64,000 nt of DNA from Dickeya zeae NCPPB 2538 (GTDB lineage Bacteria > Pseudomonadota > Gammaproteobacteria > Enterobacterales > Enterobacteriaceae): NCBI RefSeq assembly GCF_000406165.1, contig NZ_CM001977.1:3880334-3944333 (forward strand), read 5' to 3'. Below the pieces are notes generated by a model that was not told the DNA's origin, did no database searches, and saw only the letters and a program-made list of their open reading frames with translations. Below, one piece after another: positions 26,194 to 35,373 of the stretch. Made by a program: the position numbers and the translations under genes. Position 1 is the first letter of the stretch; the number at the start of each line of letters is the position of its first letter.

Positions 26194-27189
26194 TTAACGC
26201 GCCGGGAGACTCTTTTCAGGCGATTTCATATAGCGGAAGAAATCGCTGTCAGGGCTCAACACCAGCACATCCTGATTGGAACTGTTAAAGCTATGCTCAT
26301 ACGCTCGCAGACTACGAATAAAGCCATAGAACTCCGGGTCCTGACTGAATGCGGCAGCAAACAGTTTTGCCGCTTCGGCATCGCCTTCACCGCGCATGAT
26401 GCGCCCCTGGCGTTCCGCTTCGGCCAGTGTACGGGTCACTTCATAGTCAGCAGCTGCCTTGATCTTCTCTGCCTGCTCCTGGCCTTGAGAACGATGACGA
26501 CGGGCAACCGCTTCACGCTCAGCACGCATACGCTGGTAGATAGCATCCGAGACTTCGGTCGGCAGGTTGATCTGCTTGATACGCACATCAATCACTTCAA
26601 TACCGAGCGCCGCCATACTATTCGGGTTAACCCGCGGCATATCGCCAGTGGTTTCGCGAGCGACACGCGCAGCAGCAGAAGCAATCGCGTTATCCGCTTC
26701 GGTGGTTTCACCCGTACCGTTATTCAGCGCTTCGCGCACGTCAGACATCAACTGACCGCGGGAATCGGTGACGATACCTTTAACATCCAGACGACCGATT
26801 TCAGAACGCAGACGGTCACTGAATTTACGCTTGAGCAGCACTTCTGCCTGAGAGACGTCACCACCGCCAGTCGCAAGATAGTAACGACTGAAATCGCTGA
26901 TACGCCATTTGATATACGAGTCGACGATCAGGTCTTTCTGTTCTTTGGTAATGAAGCGATCAGCCTGGTTTTCCATCGTCTGGATGCGAGCATCCAGCAT
27001 TTTTACCGACTCCAGGAAGGGGATCTTCACATGCAGACCGGGCAGATACACCTGCGGCTTATTTTCACTATCGCGCAACACTTTACCAAAACGCATGACG
27101 ATGCCGCGTTGGCCTTCCTGCACCACAAACAGCGAGGCATAGACCACCACCAGTAACAGGGCAAGAATAAAGAGGACTGACTTACGCAT
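26194..27189 (-). CDS. hflC: HflC, subunit of the HflKC modulator of FtsH
   Basis: 331 residues (E. coli 334). One N-terminal signal-anchor (SVLFILALLLVVVYASLFVV), then an SPFH/band 7 domain (GQRGIVMRFGKVL ... GIEVIDVRIKQINLP) and a helical region with RHRSQGQEQAEKIKAAAD. Partner of HflK in the large periplasmic cage that modulates the FtsH protease. It starts two bases after the hflK stop, so coupling is tight. Confidence 0.96.
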   Translation of the reverse strand: MRKSVLFILALLLVVVYASLFVVQEGQRGIVMRFGKVLRDSENKPQVYLPGLHVKIPFLESVKMLDARIQTMENQADRFITKEQKDLIVDSYIKWRISDFSRYYLATGGGDVSQAEVLLKRKFSDRLRSEIGRLDVKGIVTDSRGQLMSDVREALNNGTGETTEADNAIASAAARVARETTGDMPRVNPNSMAALGIEVIDVRIKQINLPTEVSDAIYQRMRAEREAVARRHRSQGQEQAEKIKAAADYEVTRTLAEAERQGRIMRGEGDAEAAKLFAAAFSQDPEFYGFIRSLRAYEHSFNSSNQDVLVLSPDSDFFRYMKSPEKSLPAR

Positions 27190-27191
27190 AA

Positions 27192-28451
27192 TTATTCTCT
27201 CCCTACGCGAATGATCTCGTCACGCTGCGCGTTGGCGCGGCGTTGATCCATAATGTTACCGTTGTTGGAAGAACGCGGCGCATAGCTGGCACCGCTACTG
27301 CCAGATGTCGACGGCAGGCGCAACGGCGCGGGATTCGCTGCATTACCGCTGGCAGGTGCGCTTGCCGGGAAGTTTCCCTGACCTCGCATCAATTGATCGA
27401 GCGGCAGCACCATCAGGTTGTTGCTCTTGTCGCTCACCAGCACCTTGTTGGTGTGACTCAGCACACGTTCCATGGTTTCAATATAGAGACGCTCACGGGT
27501 AATTTCCGGTGCAGCCTTATATTCTGGCAACAAACGAGAGAAACGAGACACTTCACCCTGCGCTTCCAGCACGGTACGGTCTTTATAGGCACGGGATTCT
27601 TCCAGAATACGCTGTGCCTGACCATTGGCGCGCGGCTGGACTTCATTAGCGTAGGCTTCCGCCTCACGAATGTACTGCTGCTCGTTTTCACGGGCGGCAA
27701 TCGCATCGTCAAATGCGGCTTTAACTTCTTCAGGCGGACGGGCAGTCTGGAAGTTCACATCCAGCAAGGTAATACCCATATCGTACGGACGCACGGTCTC
27801 TTCCAGCACACGCTGGGTATCCGTACGCACAATGGTACGCCCTTCCGTCAGGATTTTATCCATCGTGTACTTACCGATAACGCCACGCAGCGCGCTATCG
27901 GTCGCCTGACGCAGGCTGTCGTCAGCATTGGTAACGCTAAACAGGTATTTTTCCGGCTGAGTGACACGGTACTGGACGTTCATCTCCACCCGCACCACGT
28001 TTTCGTCGGATGTCAGCATAACGCCGGATGTCGCCAGCTCGCGGACTGACTCCACGTTGACGGCACGTACCGCATCAACAAAGGTCGGTTTCCAGTTAAG
28101 ACCTGGCCCCACCAGATGGCTGAATTTGCCAAAGCGGGTGACCACACCACGTTCGGCTTCCTTGATGGTATAAAAACCGCTGACACCCCATACCACCACG
28201 ACTGCCGCTACGACCAGTCCCAGAATACGGCCACTGTTTCCACTACTGCCCAGAGAACCAGAGCCGGAACCTGATGATTTACCGCCCAGATCGCCGAGTT
28301 TTTTGCTCAACTTACGGAATATATCATCGAGGTCAGGCGGCCCCTGATCCCGTCCACCTTTATTGTTTCCGCCAGAGTTGCCGCTATTGTTATTGCTGCT
28401 CCCCCACGGGTCGCGGTCCTGTCCGTTGTTACCGGGCTGATTCCACGCCAT
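27192..28451 (-). CDS. hflK: HflK, subunit of the HflKC modulator of FtsH
   Basis: 419 residues from the ATG at 28451 (MAWNQPGNNGQDRDPWGSS). The N-terminus is Gly/Asn/Ser-rich, followed by one membrane segment near 80-100 (ILGLVVAAVVVVWGVSGFY) and an SPFH domain (ERGVVTRFGKFSHLVGPGLNWKP). The C-terminal tail is rich in Ser/Ala/Pro. Forms a complex with HflC in the inner membrane. It follows hflX by 51 bases. Confidence 0.96.
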   Translation of the reverse strand: MAWNQPGNNGQDRDPWGSSNNNSGNSGGNNKGGRDQGPPDLDDIFRKLSKKLGDLGGKSSGSGSGSLGSSGNSGRILGLVVAAVVVVWGVSGFYTIKEAERGVVTRFGKFSHLVGPGLNWKPTFVDAVRAVNVESVRELATSGVMLTSDENVVRVEMNVQYRVTQPEKYLFSVTNADDSLRQATDSALRGVIGKYTMDKILTEGRTIVRTDTQRVLEETVRPYDMGITLLDVNFQTARPPEEVKAAFDDAIAARENEQQYIREAEAYANEVQPRANGQAQRILEESRAYKDRTVLEAQGEVSRFSRLLPEYKAAPEITRERLYIETMERVLSHTNKVLVSDKSNNLMVLPLDQLMRGQGNFPASAPASGNAANPAPLRLPSTSGSSGASYAPRSSNNGNIMDQRRANAQRDEIIRVGRE

Positions 28452-28502
28452 GTTTAGCTCCATTCATTATGATAGGTATTTTTTGGGGTCAATGTCCCAG
28501 AG

Positions 28503-29804
28503 TTACGAGACTGTCTGTGTCGATGAGACAATATAATCTTGCAATTTCTGCTCCTGTTTACACAGGCGCCGCCAGTCGATAATGGGCATTCTGACCACCA
28601 ACCCTACGCTGCCGTCTTCCTCAATCCACTCTTTTTCTATTGCCTGAAGCTGATAAAAACGACTTCTCAGGCGACCAGCCTCTGCCGGAAGATGCAACGA
28701 ATAATGTGCAATTTCCCCGGACAGTCGTTCGGTCAACGCCTGAAATAATAATGGGATTCCTTCCCCGGTTTGAGCAGAAAGCCATACCCTGACTGGGCGG
28801 TTTTCCTCATCACGGTCGATACGCGGTGCAATATTCTCCAGCCGGTCAATTTTGTTCATGACCAGTAAAAAAGGAATATCATCCGCTTCTATCTCGGCTA
28901 ACACCTCGTTGACGGCATCGATATTTTCATCGACACGGGCGTCGGAGGCATCGACCACGTGCAGTAATAAGGTGGCTTCCCGGGTTTCCTGCAATGTCGC
29001 CTTGAATGCCGCCACCAGGTCGTGCGGCAAATCGCGGATAAACCCGACTGTATCTGCCAGCACAGTATCACCGACATCATCGACCTCAATACGGCGCAAT
29101 GTCGGATCCAGTGTGGCAAACAACTGGTCTGCAGCATAGACATCCGCAGCTGTCATATGATTGAACAGGGTTGATTTACCTGCGTTGGTATATCCCACCA
29201 ACGAAACAGTCGGCACTTCAGCACGCGTACGTGCCCGCCGTCCCTGCTCGCGCTGTTTTTCCACCCGTTCAAGACGAGACAAGATCTGACTAATGCGGTT
29301 GCGTAACAAGCGACGGTCGGTTTCCAACTGAGTTTCACCCGGTCCGCGCAGACCGATACCGCCTTTCTGGCGCTCAAGGTGCGTCCAGCCACGAACCAGA
29401 CGCGTCGCCAGATGGCGTAATTGCGCCAGCTCAACCTGTAATTTCCCTTCATGGGTACGGGCGCGTTGGGCAAAGATATCCAGGATCAACCCGGTACGGT
29501 CAATCACCCGGCACTCGCACAGGCGCTCCAGATTGCGCTCTTGCGCTGGCGTCAACGCATGATTAAACAACACGACAAAGGCACCGGTCGCTTTAACCGC
29601 CTGCGCGATTTCCTCCGCCTTGCCTTCGCCGACAAAATACTTGGAGTGCGGCGCTTTACGGCTGCCAGTAATCACCTGCAACGCGTCTATTCCGGCTGAA
29701 GACACCAGAGACTCGAACTCCAGCAGGTCTTCAGTATCTTTCTCTTGCGAAAAGTAAATATGAACTAGTATGGCCTGTTCACCGGCTTCATAACGGTCAA
29801 ACAA
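28503..29804 (-). CDS. hflX: Ribosome-splitting GTPase HflX
   Basis: 433 residues (E. coli 426). An N-terminal HflX domain (HSKYFVGEGKAEEIA, NHALTPAQERNLERL) precedes a TrmE-Era-like GTPase domain with P-loop GYTNAGKSTLFN near 205, the G3 segment DTVGFIRDLPHDLV and G4 NKID. HflX rescues and dissociates stalled ribosomes, especially in heat stress. A branched hairpin with a T run lies between hfq and hflX. Confidence 0.96.
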   Translation of the reverse strand: MFDRYEAGEQAILVHIYFSQEKDTEDLLEFESLVSSAGIDALQVITGSRKAPHSKYFVGEGKAEEIAQAVKATGAFVVLFNHALTPAQERNLERLCECRVIDRTGLILDIFAQRARTHEGKLQVELAQLRHLATRLVRGWTHLERQKGGIGLRGPGETQLETDRRLLRNRISQILSRLERVEKQREQGRRARTRAEVPTVSLVGYTNAGKSTLFNHMTAADVYAADQLFATLDPTLRRIEVDDVGDTVLADTVGFIRDLPHDLVAAFKATLQETREATLLLHVVDASDARVDENIDAVNEVLAEIEADDIPFLLVMNKIDRLENIAPRIDRDEENRPVRVWLSAQTGEGIPLLFQALTERLSGEIAHYSLHLPAEAGRLRSRFYQLQAIEKEWIEEDGSVGLVVRMPIIDWRRLCKQEQKLQDYIVSSTQTVS

Positions 29805-29820
29805 CCGGACACCCTCTCAG

Positions 29821-29876
29821 AAAAAAGCGACCACGGCAGTGAAAGCCGCTGAAATCAGCACTTTTCCCGCCGTGGT
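29821..29876 (-). terminator. Terminator between hfq and hflX
   Basis: On the minus strand, an outer stem ACCACGGC / GCCGTGGT (29830-29837, 29869-29876) encloses an inner small hairpin (GCTGA-TT-TCAGC) and is followed by CGCTTTTTT. It should reduce hfq read-through into hflX. Confidence 0.6.
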
Positions 29877-29893
29877 AAACTGGTAAGGACGCG

Positions 29894-30193
29894 TTATTCA
29901 GCGTCATCACTTTCCTGTTGCGGCTGTTGCTGCGCCGCCTGATTGTTGGCATGGTAGTTATTTGAGCCAGGATTATTACTGTGATGCGATACCGGGCGAG
30001 AAGGAACTACCGTTGAAATGGCGTGTTTGTACACCATCTGACTAACCGTGTTTTTCAGCAGAATCACAAACTGATCGAAAGACTCAATCTGGCCTTGCAG
30101 TTTGATGCCGTTAACCAAATAAATCGAAACCGGAACACGTTCACGACGCAAAGCGTTCAAGAACGGATCTTGCAAAGATTGCCCCTTAGCCAT
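29894..30193 (-). CDS. hfq: RNA chaperone Hfq
   Basis: 99 residues, starting MAKGQSLQDPFLNALRRERV. The Sm1 region (VSIYLVNGIKLQGQIESFDQ) and Sm2 motif YKHAISTVVPS define the hexameric ring that pairs small RNAs with mRNAs. The C-terminal tail is Asn/Gln-rich, typical of enterobacterial Hfq and similar in length to E. coli (102). It lies 126 bases after miaA in the miaA-hfq-hflX order. Confidence 0.98.
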   Translation of the reverse strand: MAKGQSLQDPFLNALRRERVPVSIYLVNGIKLQGQIESFDQFVILLKNTVSQMVYKHAISTVVPSRPVSHHSNNPGSNNYHANNQAAQQQPQQESDDAE

Positions 30194-30319
30194 TCTATAT
30201 TTTCCTTATTTGCTTGTTGTTTGTAACAAAGAACCCTGCGGCCCTAAAATAACGTTATAAAAATTTGTGCCGAGAATCAGTCAATTGTAGACACAGGCAA
30301 TTGTACACAATCGTCTAAC

Positions 30320-31261
30320 CTATGCACTAACAACCTGAATCACCGTGCGTAACGCTTCTGCGGGCTGATCGCTGTCAAGCCAGCGCACCCCTTCCCAGCC
30401 ACGCAACCAGGTCATCTGGCGTTTCGCCAGTTGCCGGGTAGCGCAGATGCCACGATACACCATCTCATCGTAATCGATCTCGCCCGACAAATATGACCAC
30501 ATCTGGCGGTATCCGACACAACGAATTGACGGCAACGCAGGGTTCAGATCTGGTCGGGCAAACAATGCCCGGGCCTCTGTTTCAAAACCTGATTCCAACA
30601 TCTGCCGAAAACGTAACGCTATCCGTTCATGCAACAACTCACGTGTCGCGGGAGCAATCGCAAACTGATGAACACGATAGGGCAACGCTTCACCGGATGT
30701 CTTTGTCAACTCAGTTAAAGTGTTACCTGAAACGAAAAAAACTTCCAGTGCCCGAGACAGTCTCTGCGGATCATTTGGATGAATCCGAGCCGCCGCCACC
30801 GGATCGATGGCACTGAGCTGACGATGTAACGCTTCCCACCCCTCGGTACGCGCACGTTCTTCAATCTCTTGCCGTATGCGGGCATCTGCCGACGGTAGCG
30901 GCGACAACCCTTCCAGCAGCGCCTTGAAATACAGCATAGTACCGCCTACCAGCAACGGAATACGCCCAGCGGCGGTTACCTCCGCCATCGCCTGCAACGC
31001 ATCGCGTCGAAAATCGGCGGCTGAATAGGCCTGCGTCGGATCCAGGATATCCAGCAAACGGTGTGGAGCCCGCGCCAGCTCTTCCTGGCTGGGCTTTGCT
31101 GTGCCGATATCCATACCACGATAAATCAGCGCCGAATCCACGCTAATCAACTCAACGGGAAAGTGCTCGCGCAGAGCCATCGCCAGCGCGGTTTTCCCGG
31201 AAGCCGTCGGCCCCATAATAAAAATGGCTGGCGGGTATTGCGCCGTATCAAACTCATTCAT
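30320..31261 (-). CDS. miaA: tRNA dimethylallyltransferase
   Basis: Transfers the dimethylallyl group to N6 of A37 in tRNAs reading codons that begin with U. 313 residues (E. coli 316). P-loop GPTASGKTALAMAL near 17-30, DSALIYRGMDIGTAKPS near 41-57, and the tRNA-binding CVGYRQMWSYL and CATRQLAKRQMTWLR segments. The start overlaps the mutL stop by eight bases, the usual mutL-miaA coupling. Confidence 0.97.
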   Translation of the reverse strand: MNEFDTAQYPPAIFIMGPTASGKTALAMALREHFPVELISVDSALIYRGMDIGTAKPSQEELARAPHRLLDILDPTQAYSAADFRRDALQAMAEVTAAGRIPLLVGGTMLYFKALLEGLSPLPSADARIRQEIEERARTEGWEALHRQLSAIDPVAAARIHPNDPQRLSRALEVFFVSGNTLTELTKTSGEALPYRVHQFAIAPATRELLHERIALRFRQMLESGFETEARALFARPDLNPALPSIRCVGYRQMWSYLSGEIDYDEMVYRGICATRQLAKRQMTWLRGWEGVRWLDSDQPAEALRTVIQVVSA

Positions 31262-33179
31262 GCTTCAACGCCTTGATGGCAGATTCAATATCCATCACAT
31301 ATAACAATTCTGACGGCGGCGTTTTCACTTGCGCAGGGCACAGACGCTCGACATCGGACAGCAACTGTACGGCCTGTGGCAACGTCCAGCTTTCGCGCTC
31401 ACTGCTGAGCTGCCCTGCCATCCACGCCGCTACTGCATCAGGCGTCACGTCATGAGAATCAGCGAGATAGCCTAGCAGGTCAGAAATCAAGTTTTGTAAA
31501 TTTTGTTGTCTCAATGGTAAAGGTACCGCCCGCAGCGTAGCGCGCGGTGGCGACACTTCAACCTCTATGCCCATCAGGGCCAGCAACGGCTGTTGCTGCT
31601 GGACAACCGCCAGTTCGGATGCATTTAGCGTCAGTCGCTGCGGAATTAATAGTGGCTGAGGGCGCAATCCTTCGCCATTCTCCGGCGGCGTCAATTGCGC
31701 CTGGCGCAGATAACGCTCCGCGACAACTAACGACAAGAGCGCCAGCCCCTGGCGGTACTCCACCAATGCATAAGCTGGAGGATAGACAGTCAACACGCGC
31801 CCTAACCCCAGCGAGTGGCTCGCCAGCGGCAGGTCATCGTTCTCCACCACGTAATGCGGCCTAACCAGTGAATCCTGCGCTGGCGGTGCCTCGCGAGCAA
31901 CCGTCTGCGGGCGTGACGATTCGTTATGCAACAAGCGCTGGTACAGCTCGCCCTGTTTCTTGTCGTAACCCGCCGTCTGGACTCTGGCTGGCTGCGACTC
32001 ACGCGCCGGACGCCCCACCTCACCGGATTCACGAGCGGTAAAGGCAGAGGAGCGCGGCTCCGACGTCAATGTCGGCGTTGCCGGCCGGGCAAAGTGATTT
32101 TCCCCCGCGGCGGTGCGGTTTTCCGGCTGCCACACCGTTGACGCCGTCTGCGTATCACCCATCCCATTCAGGCCCGGTGACGCCGCCTGCTGCAGTACCG
32201 TCATCACCGCCTGATAGATAAAGTCATGCACCAGCCGGGCCTGATGAAAGCGTACTTCATGCTTCGCCGGATGCACATTCACATCCACCTGATGGGGGTC
32301 GACCTCCAGATACAGGACGTAAGCCGGTTGCTGTTCATCACGTAACTGATCCTGATACGCCTGACGAATCGCATGATTAATCAAACGATCACGCATCATG
32401 CGCTGATTGACGTAGCAGTACTGCATTTCCGGTAACTGGCGTGAGCCAGCCGGATCGGCCACCCAGCCATGGATATTCAGATCGCCATGCTGCCAGGAAA
32501 CCGCTAACGCATGCTGTAAAAATGCCGCGCTACAAATACTACCCAGACGCCGTTCACGCTGTGCCGACTCCGACACTGCGCGATATTGACGGATCAACTT
32601 ACCATTATGGTGCAACGTTATAGCCACATCGAAACGCGCCAGCGCAATGCGCCGCACGACCTCATCGATGTGCATGAACTCAGTCTTTTCGGTACGCAGA
32701 AACTTACGCCTGGCCGGGGTATTGTAGAACAGGTCCAGCACTTCCAGCGTCGTCCCCACCGGATGCGCTGCTGGCTTGACGGTCACCGCCATCTCGCGCC
32801 CTTCGGCGTAGGCTTGCCACGCTTCTGTCTGCGCGTCGGTGCGGGAAGTCAGCGTCAGGCGTGAAACCGAACTGATACTGGCCAGTGCTTCACCGCGAAA
32901 CCCCAGGCTGACAATCGCCTCTAAATCATCAAGCGTAGCGATCTTACTGGTGGCATGACGCGCTAACGCCAGCGCCAGATCCGCCTTACTGATACCGCAG
33001 CCATTATCCCGAATACGAATCAGCTTCGCGCCACCGCGTTCGATTTCAATATCGATTCGCGTCGCACCGGCATCCAGACTGTTTTCCACCAGTTCTTTGA
33101 CGACAGAAGCGGGTCGCTCCACTACCTCGCCAGCGGCGATCTGGTTCGCCAACTGGGGGGGCAGTACCTGAATCGACAT
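31254..33179 (-). CDS. mutL: DNA mismatch repair protein MutL
   Basis: 641 residues (E. coli 615). The N-terminal GHKL ATPase is clear: EVVERPASVVKELVENSLDAGA near 18-39, RDNGCGISKADL, and SLGFRGEALASIS. A long variable linker (about 340-450, rich in Thr/Arg/Ala) precedes the C-terminal dimerisation domain. Like E. coli MutL it shows no DQHAxxExxxE endonuclease motif, fitting use of MutH. Sits in amiB-mutL-miaA-hfq as in E. coli. Confidence 0.97.
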   Translation of the reverse strand: MSIQVLPPQLANQIAAGEVVERPASVVKELVENSLDAGATRIDIEIERGGAKLIRIRDNGCGISKADLALALARHATSKIATLDDLEAIVSLGFRGEALASISSVSRLTLTSRTDAQTEAWQAYAEGREMAVTVKPAAHPVGTTLEVLDLFYNTPARRKFLRTEKTEFMHIDEVVRRIALARFDVAITLHHNGKLIRQYRAVSESAQRERRLGSICSAAFLQHALAVSWQHGDLNIHGWVADPAGSRQLPEMQYCYVNQRMMRDRLINHAIRQAYQDQLRDEQQPAYVLYLEVDPHQVDVNVHPAKHEVRFHQARLVHDFIYQAVMTVLQQAASPGLNGMGDTQTASTVWQPENRTAAGENHFARPATPTLTSEPRSSAFTARESGEVGRPARESQPARVQTAGYDKKQGELYQRLLHNESSRPQTVAREAPPAQDSLVRPHYVVENDDLPLASHSLGLGRVLTVYPPAYALVEYRQGLALLSLVVAERYLRQAQLTPPENGEGLRPQPLLIPQRLTLNASELAVVQQQQPLLALMGIEVEVSPPRATLRAVPLPLRQQNLQNLISDLLGYLADSHDVTPDAVAAWMAGQLSSERESWTLPQAVQLLSDVERLCPAQVKTPPSELLYVMDIESAIKALKHE

Positions 33180-33202
33180 GAATTCTCCTCGTTTCCCCAG
33201 AA

Positions 33203-34894
33203 TCAGGCAGAAGGGATGATCAGCGTTTGCCCCAACTGCACCGTTCCGGAAGACATGTTGTTCGCCTGCTGAATAGCTTTCATACTGACGCCATAGTGTG
33301 CCGCGATATCACTCAGCGTATCGCCCCGCACCACCTTGTGCTTTATCACGGTTGCGGTTTTCTTCACACGTGGCGCAGATGAAGCCACCACAGGCTTGCT
33401 CGTCGCCGCTGGCACTGACGCTGTTCTGGTTGTCGATGAAGCACTAGACGGTATCTTCAGCCGTTGCCCTACCCAGACTACGTCTTTTTTCAGGCGGTTG
33501 ATGTCCCGAATAGCATCCATACTAACGCCATAATGCGCGGCAATCCCCGATAAGGTTTCTCCGGTCGCCACCGTATGGCGTACCGTTGCCCCGCTCGCTG
33601 CCTGAACAGGCTCAGCGGCTTGTGTTTTTTTCACCGTCTGCATCTGCGGGGCGAGCGGACGGTTTTCCTGCTTTGGGACGTTTTGTAACGGATGAGTCTG
33701 GAAATAGCTACGCAACCCAAGGTAGATAGCGTTAGCGATTTTTTCCTGATACTCGTTGCTGCCTAGCAGCCGTTCCTCGCTCGGATTAGAAATAAATCCA
33801 GTCTCCACCAGTAATGATGGAATATCCGGTGAACGCAGGACACCCAGACTGGCGTGTTCCGGTCGGCGTTTATGCAAGTGACCGACCCGCTGCAATTCAT
33901 GCAGTACTTTTACCGCCACATCGTAACCCACCCGCTGGGAATGCCCGAACTGCAAATCTAGCACCGCCTGGCTCAGGTAAGGGTCCGCAGCACTGTTGGC
34001 CAGCAAATCGCCTGCACCGCCTAATAACTCAGACTGCTTTTCATGCTGTTCCAGCCAGTTCGCCATTTCACTGTTGGCGCGCCGGTTAGACAGCACCCAA
34101 ACGGAGGCGCCCGTCGCGCCACGGTTGGGTGCAGCATCCGCGTGAATCGACACCAGCAGGTTAGCCCCTTGCTTACGCGCCACGTCAGAGCGCCCCATGA
34201 CCGAAATAAAGTAGTCGCCATCACGGGTCAATACCGGTTTGAACTCCGGGTCAGCACTCATAATGGCGCGTAACTTACGGGCTATCGAGATAGTGACGTT
34301 TTTTTCATGCAGCCCGCCCGGTCCGGTCGCGCCTGGGTCCTGACCACCGTGGCCTGCGTCAATCGCGACAATGATTTTCTCACCATTTCCTACTCTTCCC
34401 GATACACGAGTAGGCGTGGCGGCAGCCGACGGTGTCTGGGGCATCAGCGGGTTACGTCCAACAACCGGCGTTGATGGTTGTGCCGACGGCGTTACCGTCT
34501 TGCGGGCCACCGTTTTACGTTCGCCAGTCAGCGTAAAGACAGCACTATTACCCTCCTTCGCCGCCTTAATCTGTACCTTCTGGGTCAGGTCCAAGACCAG
34601 TCGCAGACTTTTCGGGTCTTTGGCGTTACTGGAACGAATACGCGCTATCAGATTTTGGCCGTTAAATGTCAGCGGCAACCCTTTCATCCCCCCTGACTGA
34701 CTAATATCGATAACCACCCGGTTCGGGTTATCCAGCGAGAAATACTCGTATACCGGCTGACCACTGAAACTCAGGGTCATGACTGCTTCGCTGGCGGCGT
34801 TATTTACCCGAATATCAGTCAGGTTGCTTGCCCACAGCGGCCAGGATAGCATCAGCAATAGCCCTGATAGGGCCTTCATCAACCGCACCGTCAT
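33203..34894 (-). CDS. amiB: N-acetylmuramoyl-L-alanine amidase AmiB with two LysM domains
   Basis: Periplasmic septum-splitting amidase activated by EnvC in E. coli. 563 residues, clearly longer than E. coli AmiB (445). Signal peptide in MKALSGLLLMLSWPLWA, AMIN domain near 25-120, amidase_3 domain near 175-390 with zinc/catalytic motifs IDAGHGGQDPGATG, SIHADAAPNRGATG and VETGFISNPSEE. Two LysM repeats follow (RHTVATGETLSGIAAHYGVS near 440 and KHKVVRGDTLSDIAAHYGVS near 515), where E. coli has one. The start overlaps the tsaE stop by four bases. Confidence 0.95.
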   Translation of the reverse strand: MTVRLMKALSGLLLMLSWPLWASNLTDIRVNNAASEAVMTLSFSGQPVYEYFSLDNPNRVVIDISQSGGMKGLPLTFNGQNLIARIRSSNAKDPKSLRLVLDLTQKVQIKAAKEGNSAVFTLTGERKTVARKTVTPSAQPSTPVVGRNPLMPQTPSAAATPTRVSGRVGNGEKIIVAIDAGHGGQDPGATGPGGLHEKNVTISIARKLRAIMSADPEFKPVLTRDGDYFISVMGRSDVARKQGANLLVSIHADAAPNRGATGASVWVLSNRRANSEMANWLEQHEKQSELLGGAGDLLANSAADPYLSQAVLDLQFGHSQRVGYDVAVKVLHELQRVGHLHKRRPEHASLGVLRSPDIPSLLVETGFISNPSEERLLGSNEYQEKIANAIYLGLRSYFQTHPLQNVPKQENRPLAPQMQTVKKTQAAEPVQAASGATVRHTVATGETLSGIAAHYGVSMDAIRDINRLKKDVVWVGQRLKIPSSASSTTRTASVPAATSKPVVASSAPRVKKTATVIKHKVVRGDTLSDIAAHYGVSMKAIQQANNMSSGTVQLGQTLIIPSA

Positions 34895-35373
34895 GGCGTT
34901 TCCTGCCCCAACTGCGCAGCCAGTATCGCCACAATCCGTTCACCCTCGGGGGTCCCCGCGTTGATCTCTGCCTGACGCCCGTCACCCTGATAGTCCAGCA
35001 GCAACTCAATATCCGCCTGCGGCAGAATACCTTCACCTTGCTGTGGCCACTCGATCAGACAGAGTGCGTCCTGCGACAAATAGTCACGGATACCCATGAA
35101 CTCCAGTTCTTCCGGGTCGGCCAGTCGATAAAGGTCGAAGTGGTATACCGGGCGCGGCAACAGCGTATAAGGCTCCACCAGCGTATAGGTTGGGCTTTTC
35201 ACATTGCCCTGATGACCCAACGCCTGCAGGAACCCACGACTCAGTGTAGTTTTTCCTGCCCCCAGGTCACCCAGTAGATAAATAATGGTAGCGCGCTCGC
35301 AGGCTTTGGCTAACGCCGCCCCCAGCGCAATCGTGGCTGCCTCATCCGGCAAAGGTAACAAAAGCGTCTTCAT
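34891..35373 (-). CDS. tsaE: tRNA t6A synthesis ATPase TsaE (YjeE)
   Basis: 160 residues (E. coli 153). Walker A motif in LLGDLGAGKTTLSRGFLQALG near 34-54, then SPTYTLVEPY and HFDLYRLADPEELEFMG, the typical TsaE blocks. Works with TsaB and TsaD in N6-threonylcarbamoylation of A37. Four-base ATGA overlaps with nnr upstream and amiB downstream show one translationally coupled operon. Confidence 0.96.
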   Translation of the reverse strand: MKTLLLPLPDEAATIALGAALAKACERATIIYLLGDLGAGKTTLSRGFLQALGHQGNVKSPTYTLVEPYTLLPRPVYHFDLYRLADPEELEFMGIRDYLSQDALCLIEWPQQGEGILPQADIELLLDYQGDGRQAEINAGTPEGERIVAILAAQLGQETP

